From: Planctomycetota bacterium
Lineage (GTDB): Bacteria; Planctomycetota; Phycisphaerae; WQYP01
Length of the DNA: 36,636 bases
Direction: 5' to 3'
NCBI GenBank assembly: GCA_021819825.1
Contig: JAKAEZ010000025.1
Location: 1-36,636, forward strand
Both the position numbers and the translations under genes were made by a program. Positions 7,725 to 16,577 of the stretch are shown piece after piece (within the stretch, counting starts at the first letter, position 1; each line of letters opens with the position of its first letter). The notes under the pieces were generated by a model. It saw only the letters and a program-made list of their open reading frames with translations. It was not told the origin of the DNA and ran no database searches.

Positions 7725-8951
7725 TCACGGTAATCGCACATAAAATGTTCGCAGTTTATCGCCCGCCATATCGACGGTGAACGGTATGCTGTTTGCGCCA
7801 CCGGCTGATACCTGAACGGTGCTGTTCCCTTGCGGCAATTTTGCCGGAATTACGTAGACGGTTCGCGGCAACATTTCCCAGTAACGGGTATCAGCCTGCG
7901 ATGACGCCGCCAAAAGTGCTCCTACACCCGCAACGCCCAAGCCAATCAGCGCTTCGGTTCCATTATTGTTATAAGCTCCATTATCCACCGCCGCGGCACC
8001 GCCGACCATCATCCCGGTTCCAATTATGGCTTTGGCTTCACGGATGGTGTCCATAGTCAGCCACCGTTTATCCTGCGCTAGAGCCAGTGTATCAACCATA
8101 TCGGAATTGGCGATGCCGGAAATGGGCTTGTTGTTATCCCATGCATAAACCGGGGGAATCGGGCCGGCCTGCCACGGGGTGGGCGTAAAGACGGACTGTT
8201 CACCATACCATCCAGCCGCCCGGCGTCGGGGGCCAAAACCCCAGTCCACAAATATTAAAGCGTTGATTCCCGGTTCGTACATTTTCTTGACCACCGCGTC
8301 AATCGCCGGATCTAATTGCTCGGCCCGTTGAAAATTGGCCGCCGCGAGCTTTGGATGCCCCAGTTTCATGTAGCAAACGCCCAACCCGAAATAACCTAAA
8401 ACAAAATTGGAATCGACGCGGGCATATTGTTGCCCGGGCGGCAACTTGACATTCGGATTGGCGTATTTGCGCAAGCGAAAAAGACTGTTGGCAAAGGCCG
8501 CCCGAGCATTGTCATACTCGCCTTTAATCAGAAAAATCAGGCCCAGATAATAATGTGCCATGGCCCTTTCAAATGGCTGTCCCTTCCATACTTTCACTCC
8601 CTCATAAACCACCACCGCTCCCAGCACCCGGCTGCCGGTATTGGTGTTGACGCTGTCCATCACCCGGTACGCCCGCAGAAATGCCGCCTGGGCATTATCC
8701 AACTGCCCCGCCGCCAGGGCGCAAGAGCCGTAACGGCAATTATTCAATACAAAATTCTTGTTTGGCTTGTTAATTAATGGTGCCAATTCCTGCGCCGCCG
8801 GCGCATATTGGCCGGTGTAATAAAGCGTCACCGCGTCGCGCACGCGCGCCGAAGTTTCGCTGCATGCCGGTAAAAACAGCGTGCACGTCAGCAATATGAC
8901 AATGCCTAAACGCCAAACTCTCGGAGGCACAATTTCCGGCTCGTCATTCAT
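7725..8951 (-). CDS. TPR lipoprotein, COG3014-like
   Basis: 408 aa. A lipoprotein signal ends in the lipobox LPAC (Cys30). TPR-like helices follow: AVTLYYTGQYAPAAQELAPLI, YYLGLIFLIKGEYDNARAAFANSLF and GLGVCYMKLGHPKLAAANFQRAEQL. Further on are a Gly/Ala segment near 310-350 and ADTRYWEMLPRTVYVIPAKLPQG, which resembles the conserved C-terminal part of COG3014 lipoproteins. In many Gram-negatives COG3014 is encoded beside LpoB-type lipoproteins, and here it follows two of them after 45 bp. It is probably anchored in the outer membrane facing the periplasm. Its function is unknown; a scaffold for peptidoglycan-related or surface assembly is inference. It is the last gene of the leftward operon. 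Confidence 0.78.
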   Translation of the reverse strand: MNDEPEIVPPRVWRLGIVILLTCTLFLPACSETSARVRDAVTLYYTGQYAPAAQELAPLINKPNKNFVLNNCRYGSCALAAGQLDNAQAAFLRAYRVMDSVNTNTGSRVLGAVVVYEGVKVWKGQPFERAMAHYYLGLIFLIKGEYDNARAAFANSLFRLRKYANPNVKLPPGQQYARVDSNFVLGYFGLGVCYMKLGHPKLAAANFQRAEQLDPAIDAVVKKMYEPGINALIFVDWGFGPRRRAAGWYGEQSVFTPTPWQAGPIPPVYAWDNNKPISGIANSDMVDTLALAQDKRWLTMDTIREAKAIIGTGMMVGGAAAVDNGAYNNNGTEALIGLGVAGVGALLAASSQADTRYWEMLPRTVYVIPAKLPQGNSTVQVSAGGANSIPFTVDMAGDKLRTFYVRLP

Positions 8952-8996
8952 AAATCGGTGATCTCCATGCGGCGAGAATCCCTTGCAGCTATGCGG

Positions 8997-9575
8997 TTAA
9001 TCCAGAAACCCGCTGTGTACCGCTTTTTTTGTTTCATATGTACCCTCCCAGATCATCTGCCCCGTGCGGATATTGGTAAGATAAAACGTACATAAATAAT
9101 AGGCGCTCCGATATTCCGGGGAGACTTTGTTATCCGAGTAAAATGTTGCCTGCAGGGCATATTGCGGTTGCAGGCGATTCACATCCGGCCCCAGGGACCC
9201 GATACCCGGCTGCTCACCGGCCGCCAGCCGCTGATACGCGGCCTTGTTTAACACAAAGATAAATTCTCTGCGTAATGATTGATGCGCGGTCAGAAGCGCC
9301 CGCACGCGGTGCAGGAATATATCCCCCTGATTGCGCGGAATAATCTGATCCGTATTGTTTCTCAGCGGTGTTAATACGATGGTGATCGGGCCATGCGAAG
9401 TAAGTCGCGCAATAGCCGGATCGGAAGCAATCGCGGATGCCATTTTATCTGTCATGGCGACCAGATCATGCGAGTCTAAAAAAGTATTACGCATATCCGG
9501 GTTCAGCGCCGGCCCACCGCAGCCCGCCAATCCCAGCAGCAATATTGTCAACGCCAGCCCCATCCAAAGCCGCAT
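8997..9575 (-). CDS. LpoB-like lipoprotein (penicillin-binding protein activator family)
   Basis: 192 aa from the chosen start. The signal MRLWMGLALTILLLGLAGC gives a lipobox with the cysteine at residue 19. The body shows DLVAMTDKMASAIASDPAIA, an ITIVLTPLRNNTDQII strand, then QYALQATFYSD and YYLCTFYLTNIRTGQMIWEG, which match the LpoB/COG3417 fold. In E. coli LpoB activates PBP1b from the outer membrane. A longer start at 9617 is possible (14 more codons); I prefer 9575 because it gives a compact lipoprotein signal and GGGG lies about 9 bp upstream. It is a diverged paralog of the next upstream gene. Whether it regulates a PBP is unproven. Confidence 0.78.
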   Translation of the reverse strand: MRLWMGLALTILLLGLAGCGGPALNPDMRNTFLDSHDLVAMTDKMASAIASDPAIARLTSHGPITIVLTPLRNNTDQIIPRNQGDIFLHRVRALLTAHQSLRREFIFVLNKAAYQRLAAGEQPGIGSLGPDVNRLQPQYALQATFYSDNKVSPEYRSAYYLCTFYLTNIRTGQMIWEGTYETKKAVHSGFLD

Positions 9576-9669
9576 TGGAATCGCCCCAGAGCACAATGAA
9601 CTGCCAAGTCTCAACATTGTTTTGTTCCGCAGGTGGGCGTTGAACAGGGAATCCGGGCCGCGCTGATAA

Positions 9670-10281
9670 TCAATACAGGTTCAGCGTGCGGGTTTCGTAA
9701 TGTCCTTCCCATGTCACTTCCCCTGTTTGCAGATTCACCAATTGGAAAGTACACAGATAATAGGTCGTGGCGGAGTTTGGCAGGTCATAAAATACGCCCT
9801 TGAGCGCGTACTGGGGAATTAAGCGAGTATTCTGCGGCACTTGTCCCCGGCTGGATTGTTCAAACCCACCACCGGTAGAGCCTAGCTCCTGCTGCTGAAG
9901 CTGCTGTAATTTCTGTGGTTGAATAACAAACGCGATGCGATCACTGGCATACTGATTCAATAATGCGCGCATTCTGGCGAGATAAATCTGATCATTTTGC
10001 CAGGGTTGGCTGGTTTTATTGTCTATCCCCGTCATGACGATAATGACTTTATTGGGATTTTGCGCAATAGCCGGAATCTTAAGCAAATCCGCCGCCAAGC
10101 GATTGGTCATGTCCACCAGATCGCGCGACTGCAACCCCTGATCCGCCGGCTGAAAAGAAGAAATACCTGGCCGATACGCGCTGTAGCCGGGCTGTGAACA
10201 TCCGCTTAACAGTAGACAGGCGGCAAGCGCGACGCCCGTACCGATCTTAAAACAGTTGCTGGTAATAACCTGATAACGCAT
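9670..10281 (-). CDS. LpoB-like lipoprotein (penicillin-binding protein activator family), first of pair
   Basis: 203 aa. The signal peptide ends in LLSGC (lipobox, Cys28). It shares with its neighbour the order GLQSRDLVDMTNRLAADLL, VIIVMTGIDNKTSQ, PQYALKGVFYDL and YYLCTFQLVNLQTGEVTWEG, typical of LpoB-type lipoproteins. A Gln/Gly-rich insert (QKLQQLQQQELGSTGGGFEQ) near 125-145 is specific to this copy. GAGG precedes the ATG by about 10 bp. It heads a three-lipoprotein operon behind the promoter at 10342-10370. The two paralogs could serve different partners; no PBP gene is in the window. Confidence 0.8.
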   Translation of the reverse strand: MRYQVITSNCFKIGTGVALAACLLLSGCSQPGYSAYRPGISSFQPADQGLQSRDLVDMTNRLAADLLKIPAIAQNPNKVIIVMTGIDNKTSQPWQNDQIYLARMRALLNQYASDRIAFVIQPQKLQQLQQQELGSTGGGFEQSSRGQVPQNTRLIPQYALKGVFYDLPNSATTYYLCTFQLVNLQTGEVTWEGHYETRTLNLY

Positions 10282-10599
10282 GGAAAATTCGCCTCAAAAA
10301 CAGTCATAGCGCCCGGCCCATAAGGTCCGCAACGCGTCAAAATTATCCGTCCGTTTAACTTAATGGTCAAATCGGCATATTATTGCCGGCCATCGTCGCC
10401 GCCATCGGACGGCAGCCATAAATCGCACCGTCGCCAAGCGGCCATTACTCCGGAAGGCTCCTGCGACAAGCGGTGGCTGCGGGGTACGCTGGATGGAACG
10501 GTTTCCCATAAAAACGAATATTGCGCTTATGCAACTTTTCAGGCCGCCAAGCGTAGGGCTTGGTGTCAGTTTGTGTTGTTTTACGCAGAGGAGTTTCCC
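10282..10599. other. divergent intergenic region, 318 bp
   Basis: It separates the leftward lipoprotein operon from the rightward pseudopilin. It holds the minus-strand promoter above and a CCAAGC/GCTTGG hairpin near 10547-10563. An open frame runs through it into the pseudopilin, but the sequence has no protein-like character and I do not accept it as coding. No clear plus-strand promoter was found. Confidence 0.5.
10342..10370 (-). promoter_or_regulatory. sigma70-type promoter of the lipoprotein operon
   Basis: On the minus strand TTGACC (10365-10370) and GATAAT (10342-10347) are exactly 17 bp apart, followed about 60 bp later by the first lipoprotein start. It is one of the best promoter matches in the window. 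Confidence 0.6.
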
Positions 10600-11328
10600 A
10601 TGAAGTCAGCTAATCATCGCGGCTTCACTCTTATTGAGTTGCTGGTAGTCATCAGTATCATTGCCTTATTAATCGGCTTATTGATGCCGGCCCTGCAACT
10701 CGCGCAGCAAGATGCCAAGCGAACGGCGTGCGCGGCTCAGTTGCACAGCATCGGCGAGTTATTTGCCGCGTATATGCAAAGTGAAAGTAATGAGATATTT
10801 CCGGCATGCCCGCAGATGCCAACCGTCAATTACACGATTCCGTGTGCTGATGGCACAACCGTAAGCTCCTCAACGTCCAATCCAGCGGGCTACGGCCCAT
10901 CACCGATTCAGAGTGTGATTGGCGGCGTATTGCCCCCCAATACAATTCCTACGCCTAATTATGTGCCCACCGCCAATGATCGCGGTGCGGCCGCCGCATG
11001 GGATTGCCCGGCGGATGTGAATGGATTTACTGATTCCTTCACGGGTAAAACCTATCAATCGTATTTTCAGGGCGAAGGGACCAGCTATCAATACAACATG
11101 GGCTTGGCGGGTGATAGAGTCACCAATTATCAGATCGGGCCGCCCATGCACCGCATCAACCTGTATCAGTTATTGCAATCCAGCGGGGTTTGGGTACTTG
11201 CGGACATGACGACGTTTCACGGCCCATCTGGTAATCCCGACGCCGCTAACATTCTCTTTGCGGATTGGCATGTCGGGGACGCCCGCGATATTTCGGCCAA
11301 TGCCGGCACACCTTTATGGCAACACTGA
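10600..11328 (+). CDS. type II secretion/type IV pilin-like pseudopilin with N-terminal methylation motif
   Basis: 242 aa. MKSANHRG then [19 protein letters not shown] is a class III signal: prepilin peptidase cleaves after Gly8, Phe9 is methylated and Glu13 (FTLIE) aligns subunits. The hydrophobic helix is followed by [30 protein letters not shown], and the C-terminus has [14 protein letters not shown], a variant of the NVxFxDGHV tail seen in the abundant planctomycete pseudopilins (the Gly before His is Trp here). GAGGAG lies 6 bp before this ATG, so the 79-codon upstream extension of the frame is rejected. It probably works as a minor pseudopilin or a free surface protein. The cognate secretion genes are not in this window. 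Confidence 0.88.
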   Translation: MKSANHRGFTLIELLVVISIIALLIGLLMPALQLAQQDAKRTACAAQLHSIGELFAAYMQSESNEIFPACPQMPTVNYTIPCADGTTVSSSTSNPAGYGPSPIQSVIGGVLPPNTIPTPNYVPTANDRGAAAAWDCPADVNGFTDSFTGKTYQSYFQGEGTSYQYNMGLAGDRVTNYQIGPPMHRINLYQLLQSSGVWVLADMTTFHGPSGNPDAANILFADWHVGDARDISANAGTPLWQH

Positions 11329-11364
11329 TCCATCCATGCTTTACAGCTTAACGGAGATTTTATC

Positions 11365-11964
11365 ATGACAGCTTCTAATCCAACCAAAAGCCGATGGACT
11401 TCGGCCCAGCGATTCATCAAGGACCGCAAGCAAATTGTGACGTTGGCGGCACTTGTTCTGGCACTTGTTGTCGTTTACGGCTGGATGTTTATGCGAACCC
11501 GGGCTGCGGCCCCGCGCGATAATGTCGCACCGCAGGTCGCAAAGGTGCTGGCCAGTTGGAAAGGTCAGATACCGCAATTCCCCATGTTTGGGCCGCCCGC
11601 CGGCTTTCATCGCGGTGATTGGCGGAAAATGACCCAAGCTCAACGCCACGCCATGTTTATGAAACGCCGCATTCAAATGCAGGCCTTTTTCCTGGCGTTT
11701 GCTCATGCCAATGCGGCGCAGCAGGCCGCTATCGTAGCCGCGGCCAAAGCTCGCTTTGCCGCGATGCGTGCCCGCTGGAAACAGAATCGCGCCGCTGGCG
11801 GCGGACCTGGCGGAGGCCCCGGCGGCCACCGCGGCGGCCCGGGCGGCCGTGGTAATTTCGCAACGCGACTGCCTCAAATGATGGCCAACCACCTTATCAG
11901 CGGAAATCCGCAGATGCACGCCGCCATGACGGGATTTTTTATGGCCATGCACAATGGCCACTGA
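11365..11964 (+). CDS. hypothetical single-pass membrane protein with Gly-rich tail
   Basis: 199 aa, not recognised. A cytoplasmic basic N-terminus is followed by one membrane helix at about 25-46 (VTLAALVLALVVVYGWMF). A Met/Arg/Gln-rich helical segment comes next (WRKMTQAQRHAMFMKRRIQM near 88-107), loosely like the LTxxQ periplasmic Spy/CpxP-type helices. Then comes a Gly/Pro/Arg-rich linker near 145-168 (GGGPGGGPGG...) and a Met/His-rich end (MHAAMTGFFMAMHNGH). GGAG precedes the ATG. It follows the pseudopilin by 36 bp and shares the terminator at 11993-12033, so the two are likely co-transcribed. The Met/His content could suit metal binding, but this is speculation. Confidence 0.7.
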   Translation: MTASNPTKSRWTSAQRFIKDRKQIVTLAALVLALVVVYGWMFMRTRAAAPRDNVAPQVAKVLASWKGQIPQFPMFGPPAGFHRGDWRKMTQAQRHAMFMKRRIQMQAFFLAFAHANAAQQAAIVAAAKARFAAMRARWKQNRAAGGGPGGGPGGHRGGPGGRGNFATRLPQMMANHLISGNPQMHAAMTGFFMAMHNGH

Positions 11965-11992
11965 CTGACCTATCTAAAATAACTACTTCCTT

Positions 11993-12033
11993 AAAAAGTG
12001 GTGCAGGGCCTCGAACCTGCATCACTTTTTTTT
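11993..12033 (+). terminator. Rho-independent terminator
   Basis: AAAGTGGTGCAGG pairs with CCTGCATCACTTT (one G-T wobble) around an 8-nt loop, and a run of eight T follows. It ends the pseudopilin transcript. Confidence 0.9.
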
Positions 12034-12053
12034 GCCTTTACCGCGGAATCACT

Positions 12054-12082
12054 TTGACAAAACCCCCTTTGTGAGATTATTT
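12054..12082 (+). promoter_or_regulatory. promoter of the MarR-family gene
   Basis: TTGACA at 12054-12059 is a perfect -35 box; a T-rich -10 region (TTATTT at 12077-12082, or GATTAT at 12075-12080) follows. It lies between the terminator and the MarR start. I saw no convincing palindromic operator. Confidence 0.5.
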
Positions 12083-12145
12083 TACACCACGTTAATATAA
12101 TTCTCGGTGCGTAGTATTTGGTATTTCGCGGAATTTGGAGCGCCC

Positions 12146-12631
12146 ATGACGGATCATCGCCCTGATGAATCGCTAAAACAAATGGCGGATGAAATTTTCA
12201 GCCTTACTAAAATGTCCTGGCGGCAGCGCCTGGCCACGCGGCACCTGGGAGAAGAGGAACTTTCAGAATCGCAATTTCTCACGCTTGATTGCATTGTCAC
12301 CCAAGGAGAGCCGCAAACCGTCGGTGATTTACAACGGGCTATTCACGTGGTGCCTGCCCAGATGTCACGCATTATCCGATCTCTGGAAAATGATTTTGAC
12401 GCCCCCCTCATCCGGTGTGAACTCAATCAGGATGATAAACGCAAAATTGATGTGCGCCTCACCCCTGATGGCCGAACGGCGCATTCAGACTTTATCAGTT
12501 CCCGCATTGGCCGCACGCTGGAACTTTTAAGCCGGTTAACGGAAAAAGATCGGTTGGATTTCATCCGCGTCTGCGGCCAAATGAGAAAACTTTATGATCG
12601 CTATGACGTTACCGAAGAGGGAGTTGCATAG
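12146..12631 (+). CDS. MarR family transcriptional regulator
   Basis: 161 aa. It has the winged-helix layout of MarR: the N-terminal helix ESLKQMADEIFSLTKM, then LSESQFLTLDCIV, the HTH TVGDLQRAIHVVPAQMSRII with recognition helix, and the wing QDDKRKIDVRLTPDGR. The C-terminal dimerisation helix LSRLTEKDRLDFIRVCGQMRKLY follows. MarR dimers usually repress their own or adjacent genes and respond to small molecules. The ATG at 12146 has TTGGAG upstream; the frame opens 13 codons earlier without a better site. The isomerase gene starts 76 bp downstream on the same strand and is a plausible target, but no operator was identified. Confidence 0.85.
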   Translation: MTDHRPDESLKQMADEIFSLTKMSWRQRLATRHLGEEELSESQFLTLDCIVTQGEPQTVGDLQRAIHVVPAQMSRIIRSLENDFDAPLIRCELNQDDKRKIDVRLTPDGRTAHSDFISSRIGRTLELLSRLTEKDRLDFIRVCGQMRKLYDRYDVTEEGVA

Positions 12632-12707
12632 CATTAATTGCAATTCCGGGTTGTCTGATTGTTCATAAATTCCCAACCGGGAAGTTATGATTTGGAGCAA
12701 CACCATT

Positions 12708-13745
12708 ATGGCCAGAGCTGTAACACTTTTCACCGGGCAATGGGCGGATGTTCCCTTGGAATCGCTGTGCAAAAAAGCCAAGGCGTTCGGCTATGAGGGT
12801 CTCGAGCTGGCGTGCTGGGGCGATCATTTTGATGTGCACCGGGCGCTGGAGCAGCGGAGTTATATTAAAAAGAAATGGGATACGCTTACGCGTTATGGCT
12901 TGAAATGCTTTGCCATAAGCAACCATCTGGTCGGGCAGGCGGTATGTGACAATATCGACCAGCGGCACAAAGCCATTTTGCCGGCCCATGTTTGGGGAAA
13001 TGGTGATCCTTCGGGCGTGCGGCAACGCGCTGCGGAAGAAATGAAACTCACGGCTCAGGCGGCTCGGAAATTTTTTGATGCCGCACCGGCCACGGTAAAA
13101 AAACAATTGCACCGGGCCGTGGTCAACGGGTTTACCGGCAGCGGTATCTGGCATCTTGTATACAGCTTTCCACCGGTGCTGCCGCACCAGATTGAGAACG
13201 GCTTTTCTGATTTCGCCCATCAGTGGAATCCGATTCTGGATGTTTTTGATCAGTATGATGTGGTGTTCGCCCTGGAGGCCCATCCGACAGAAATTGCTTT
13301 TGATATTGCCAGCGCGAAAATGGCGGTGGATGCCCTGGGTGGTAGAAAAGCGTTTGGCTTTAATTTTGATCCATCCCATTTGATCTATCAATCGGTGGAC
13401 TATGTTGAATTTATTCGGGAATTTCGTGACCGGATTTATCATGTCCACATGAAAGACGCATGGGTAAGCCCGGTGCCCCGACGCAGCGGCGTATTCGGGA
13501 GTCATCTGCCCTTCGGCCATCCGGAGAGGTTCTGGGAATTCCGATCATTGGGCCGGGGCAGCGTGAATTTTGAACAAATTATCCGAGCCTTAAATGAAAT
13601 TCAGTATCAAGGCCCCCTGTCGGTGGAATGGGAAGACCAGAACATGGACCGTGAACACGGCGCTACCGAGGCGGCGGCATTTGTCCGGAAGCTGGATTTC
13701 GCGACCAGTGCCATTGTTTTTGATGCACAGTTTCACCGGAAGTGA
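12708..13745 (+). CDS. sugar phosphate isomerase/epimerase family protein (xylose isomerase-like TIM barrel)
   Basis: 345 aa. It belongs to the AP endonuclease 2/xylose isomerase-like TIM-barrel family. The opening is [20 protein letters not shown] with [15 protein letters not shown]. Likely metal ligands are Glu190 (FALEAHPTE), Asp221 and His224 (NFDPSHL), His247 (HVHMKDAW) and Glu307 (SVEWED). These enzymes isomerise or epimerise sugars or keto-sugars using a divalent metal. The substrate is unknown; large planctomycete sets of such genes are usually linked to carbohydrate or inositol catabolism. The ATG at 12708 has GGAG about 10 bp before it; the frame opens 7 codons upstream. It lies just after the MarR gene and just before tRNA-Arg. 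Confidence 0.87.
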   Translation: MARAVTLFTGQWADVPLESLCKKAKAFGYEGLELACWGDHFDVHRALEQRSYIKKKWDTLTRYGLKCFAISNHLVGQAVCDNIDQRHKAILPAHVWGNGDPSGVRQRAAEEMKLTAQAARKFFDAAPATVKKQLHRAVVNGFTGSGIWHLVYSFPPVLPHQIENGFSDFAHQWNPILDVFDQYDVVFALEAHPTEIAFDIASAKMAVDALGGRKAFGFNFDPSHLIYQSVDYVEFIREFRDRIYHVHMKDAWVSPVPRRSGVFGSHLPFGHPERFWEFRSLGRGSVNFEQIIRALNEIQYQGPLSVEWEDQNMDREHGATEAAAFVRKLDFATSAIVFDAQFHRK

Positions 13746-13776
13746 TTTGACGGTAAACTCTCTGCGGTTCGTTTGA

Positions 13777-13850
13777 GCGCCCGTAGCGCAATTGGATAGA
13801 GCGCGTGGCTTCGAACCACGAGGTTGCAGGTTCGAGTCCTGCCGGGCGCA
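13777..13850 (+). tRNA. tRNA-Arg (anticodon TCG)
   Basis: A complete 74-nt cloverleaf: acceptor GCGCCCG pairs with CGGGCGC, the discriminator is A13850, the anticodon stem CGTGG/CCACG encloses loop CTTCGAA (anticodon TCG, reads CGA), and the T arm has GGTTCGAGTCC. The 3' CCA is not encoded. The antisense of this gene creates spurious reading frames. Confidence 0.96.
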
Positions 13851-13990
13851 TTGGGCCGGAGGCCCAATAGAGCAGGGGAATTTTGAGCAGGGGAGCAGGA
13901 GAGCACATAGGGATGGAGCGTTAGAGTGGCTGCCGCCGAAAAGTAAGGCTCCACCCGCGGTCACCTGATCCCTTGATCTCCTGATCATTT
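13850..13990 (+). repeat. octamer-bounded element, copy 1
   Basis: A perfect hairpin ATTGGGCC-GGA-GGCCCAAT (13850-13868) abuts the tRNA. It is followed by AGAGCAGGGGAATTTT and tandem octamers GAGCAGGG, GAGCAGGA. A core with GGATGGAGCGTTAGA and GGCTGCCGCCGAAA comes next, then octamers on the other strand (TCAGGAGA, TCAAGGGA, TCAGGTGA). The unit NCAGGNGA therefore flanks the core in inverted orientation. It has no coding potential that I accept. Confidence 0.75.
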
Positions 13991-14102
13991 TTTGCCCACA
14001 GGCAAAAAATAGAGCAGGGGAATTTTGAACAGGTGAACAGGAGAGCACATAAGGATGGAGCGTTAGATCGGCTGCCGCCGAAACGAAACACGTCCTGCGG
14101 TC
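13986..14102 (+). repeat. octamer-bounded element, copy 2
   Basis: It begins with another perfect hairpin, ATTTTTTGCC-CACA-GGCAAAAAAT (13987-14010). AGAGCAGGGGAATTTT, octamers GAACAGGT and GAACAGGA, and the same core (GGATGGAGCGTTAGA, GGCTGCCGCCGAAA) follow. The right-hand inverted octamers of copy 1 are missing here. The remaining stretch to 14375 holds nothing I recognise. Confidence 0.72.
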
Positions 14103-14375
14103 TACTTTCATTGCTGGATAACCTATGGCGTTCATCTCTGGAAAACTTATCGTCTATCAAAACGCCATTTCCTTCGCTGGCAGTTTCTGTGCCCTCACTG
14201 AACAATTCCCACGCGGAGATGATGCAGCGGGACGACGACGACACAACGAAAATTCACAAGGAGGCGGAGGAGGTAATGGAGGACGGGAGGGGGATTTCAA
14301 CGATTATCGGGCAATGTTGGATGCCACTTCAAGTAACGATCATCCCCAAACCGGGGAATACCGCTTTCTCCACGC

Positions 14376-14409
14376 ATAAAAAGGGCGGAGCATTTATTGC
14401 GCTCCGCCC
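14376..14409 (-). terminator. Rho-independent terminator of the PEP-CTERM gene
   Basis: On the minus strand GGGCGGAGC pairs perfectly with GCTCCGCCC around a 9-nt loop and is followed by TTTTTAT. It lies about 75 bp downstream of the PEP-CTERM stop codon. Confidence 0.9.
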
Positions 14410-14484
14410 GGTGCCATGATTGTCGATCTTCCGGTACCGTCTCATATCCGATCACCGTGACCGGAAAAAACATCCCGGATGTGC

Positions 14485-16266
14485 TCACACACGGTGCTTC
14501 CTGCGTCGAACCATCAGCAATGCTAAACCACCCAGTGTCAGCAGGGCCAGCGTGGCGGGTTCAGGGGTTGGAGTGCCGCTGCTGGTACCCGTGAGTTCGT
14601 AGGTGAACTGTTGCCCCACATCTCCCAGCGGGGCACCTTGGTCAGTGGTAATGGTAAGGTAATCGGTAAAGCTGCCGTCGGTGGTGGGATTAAATACAAT
14701 CGACAAATCCGTGGAATTTCCCAGTGGGGAATCCGCGGCGGCGTTGCCGAGAACATTTTGCGTCAGCGGCACAACATAAAAAGCTTTGGCGGTCGGGCCG
14801 GTGATGTTTTCACTTTCCAGCGTTAAATTGGCTAAATTGGTGCCATTGACATCATCGGTGCTGGTGTTGGTGATTTTCAGATCAAACGTGGCGGCCAATC
14901 CGGGAGCAGTCTTGCCGACGTTAATAATCGTCAGGGGCGTGGTGCCGACATTGGTGGAGAATACAGGCCCGACGGCGGTGCCGGTGATAGCGACACTGCC
15001 AATGACCACATTGGAGCTATAGCTGACGGTACCGCTATAAGTGCCACGTGAAATGGGGGCAAAAGAAATGGCGGACGTGCTGGATTGGCCACCCGCCAGT
15101 GAAAACGTGCCTGAATGGCCGGACATGCCGGAGGGCAACGCCGGTGTATATTGACCCGTAACGGTGCCGGTGCTGCTGCTATTTTGGAAGGAAAGATTCT
15201 GTACGGCGGTAGTGCCGGTTCGCACCTGGCCGAAATCAATGTTGGATGGTGCCAAAAGTGGCTGCTGCAATTGTGCTATTTGCTCGCTGGTAACCCCGCC
15301 GGCGGAGAAAATGCCCGCGGTTGCAAAACTGGTGGATTGGTTGGCGGAGGTAGATTGGATGAGAATCTGCCCGTTGCCACCCTCACCGCCAAAGTTGTAT
15401 CCATCCGCATTGGAGGTGCCGCTGAGGCCGGCACCTCCAAAGCTGCCGCCGCCACCAGCACCCAAGCTCGCGTGGCCGCCGGCCATTCCATACGCAAAAA
15501 CATACGCGGAATCCGAAACGGTACTACCGCTAAGAATGATTCCTCCGCCACTGCCGCCACCGCCGCTCTCCATGGCGTCGCCGCCGCCGCCACCGATCAC
15601 ATTAACGTCAGCCACCGTCAGGCTACCCACGGCGGTAATGTCCAATGCACCACCACCACCGTTGCCGCCACCACCCGCACCGCCGCCGCCGCCGCTGCCT
15701 CCGTAAAGGGCCGTGTCCAGATTACCGTAGGTGGCACCGGGGGAGCCGTTAGCATCTCCGCCGCCCGGCCCTTGTCCGTTAGTCGAATTGCTGCCACCAT
15801 TTCCTCCCGCAAAGCCGCCGGGGCCACCCGCACCGCCTGTGTCAACGTTCGCACCGCTTCCGTCAACCGATAGGGTTGCCGCGATATTCGCGCTGCTTTG
15901 ACTCAACAAGGCCAAAGCATTAGTGCCGGTAATGTTCACCGTAACACCCGAACCGATGTTAATCGAAGAAAAATCGAACAATCCAACATAGGGAATGCCG
16001 TTGGCAGCTCCTTCGGCCATGCCATTTTGATTATTGATATATCCCGTGTAAGACGCCGATCCAAAGCTCAGGGTTGGTGCTGTGGTACTCGTGCCGGTGT
16101 TGATATTCAGCGTGCCGGACGAGACATTCAGCGTACCAAGCGAACCGAATAAATAGGGATTAAACAACACCGTACCTTCAATACTCCCCAGCGCCGCCGA
16201 AGCGGTCAACGCCGTCGCGGCCAGCGCCGCCGCCATGGACAAACCACGATAGCAATATGTGGACAT
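14485..16266 (-). CDS. PEP-CTERM sorting domain protein with Gly-rich repeat region
   Basis: 593 aa. The signal peptide is about residues 1-28 (MAAALAATALTASAALG). A beta-helix-like region with Asn/Gly follows, then a very Gly-rich segment near 130-300 (GGGGGAGGGGNGGGGALDI and similar). Immunoglobulin-like choice-of-anchor sections come next (NIDFGQVRTGTTAVQNLSF and TTPLTIINVGKTAPG). The C-terminal sorting signal is TPEPATLALLTLGGLALLMV followed by RRRKHRV. PEP-CTERM proteins are exported and handled by an exosortase, typically with exopolysaccharide production. AGGAG lies 6 bp before the ATG. It is a single-gene unit with its own terminator. The high GC of the Gly-rich part creates long false frames on the other strand. 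Confidence 0.9.
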   Translation of the reverse strand: MSTYCYRGLSMAAALAATALTASAALGSIEGTVLFNPYLFGSLGTLNVSSGTLNINTGTSTTAPTLSFGSASYTGYINNQNGMAEGAANGIPYVGLFDFSSINIGSGVTVNITGTNALALLSQSSANIAATLSVDGSGANVDTGGAGGPGGFAGGNGGSNSTNGQGPGGGDANGSPGATYGNLDTALYGGSGGGGGAGGGGNGGGGALDITAVGSLTVADVNVIGGGGGDAMESGGGGSGGGIILSGSTVSDSAYVFAYGMAGGHASLGAGGGGSFGGAGLSGTSNADGYNFGGEGGNGQILIQSTSANQSTSFATAGIFSAGGVTSEQIAQLQQPLLAPSNIDFGQVRTGTTAVQNLSFQNSSSTGTVTGQYTPALPSGMSGHSGTFSLAGGQSSTSAISFAPISRGTYSGTVSYSSNVVIGSVAITGTAVGPVFSTNVGTTPLTIINVGKTAPGLAATFDLKITNTSTDDVNGTNLANLTLESENITGPTAKAFYVVPLTQNVLGNAAADSPLGNSTDLSIVFNPTTDGSFTDYLTITTDQGAPLGDVGQQFTYELTGTSSGTPTPEPATLALLTLGGLALLMVRRRKHRV

Positions 16267-16577
16267 AGTAGTCTCCTAAAAAATAGAACCTGCCGAAATA
16301 CTCTCCCGCCGCCCATGCGGCAAGGGTGAAAACAATTCTTAATAGGCTTAATTTTAGTAATTTTAAGAAGTGGATGCAAGCGAGCTTTGCACCACCAAGT
16401 GGCACTTCCCCCGCATTGCCCGGAACTTGGCAGAGTGTTACAATCGCGGCTTGGAAATGCGGGGGAAAGTCGGGCCACGCGGCGATAATTCGCGTGAGAT
16501 TTGCGGAAAGTGTGCTGGAATTTGTGCCGCGCGTTTGAGAAATCTGCGATTTTTTGCGACTTCTGGGGCCAGGTGCA
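16267..16577. other. upstream region of the PEP-CTERM gene with long inverted repeat
   Basis: It contains an imperfect inverted repeat, ACTTCCCCCGCATT (16404-16417) and AATGCGGGGGAAAGT (16456-16470), with one bulge and a loop near 38 nt. It could be a structured leader or a binding region for the leftward gene. Several short frames cross it, but none looks like protein. Confidence 0.4.

Noticed and set aside
12663..13520. 285-codon minus-strand frame opposite the sugar isomerase
   Set aside because: The plus-strand frame has clear family motifs and metal ligands; the antisense frame has none.
13590..14135. Minus-strand frames over the tRNA containing strings such as RQDSNLQPRGSKP and GRTRTCNLVVRSHALYP
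   Set aside because: These are the well-known artefact of translating the antisense of a tRNA gene, extended through the octamer repeats; they are not proteins.
14125..14379. 84-codon plus-strand frame with a GGGGGNGG segment
   Set aside because: It follows the repeat elements, has no convincing ribosome site for its start, no family and a low-complexity middle; not enough support.
15115..15873. 252-codon plus-strand Ala/Thr-rich frame
   Set aside because: It arises from the complement of Gly-rich codons in the PEP-CTERM gene.
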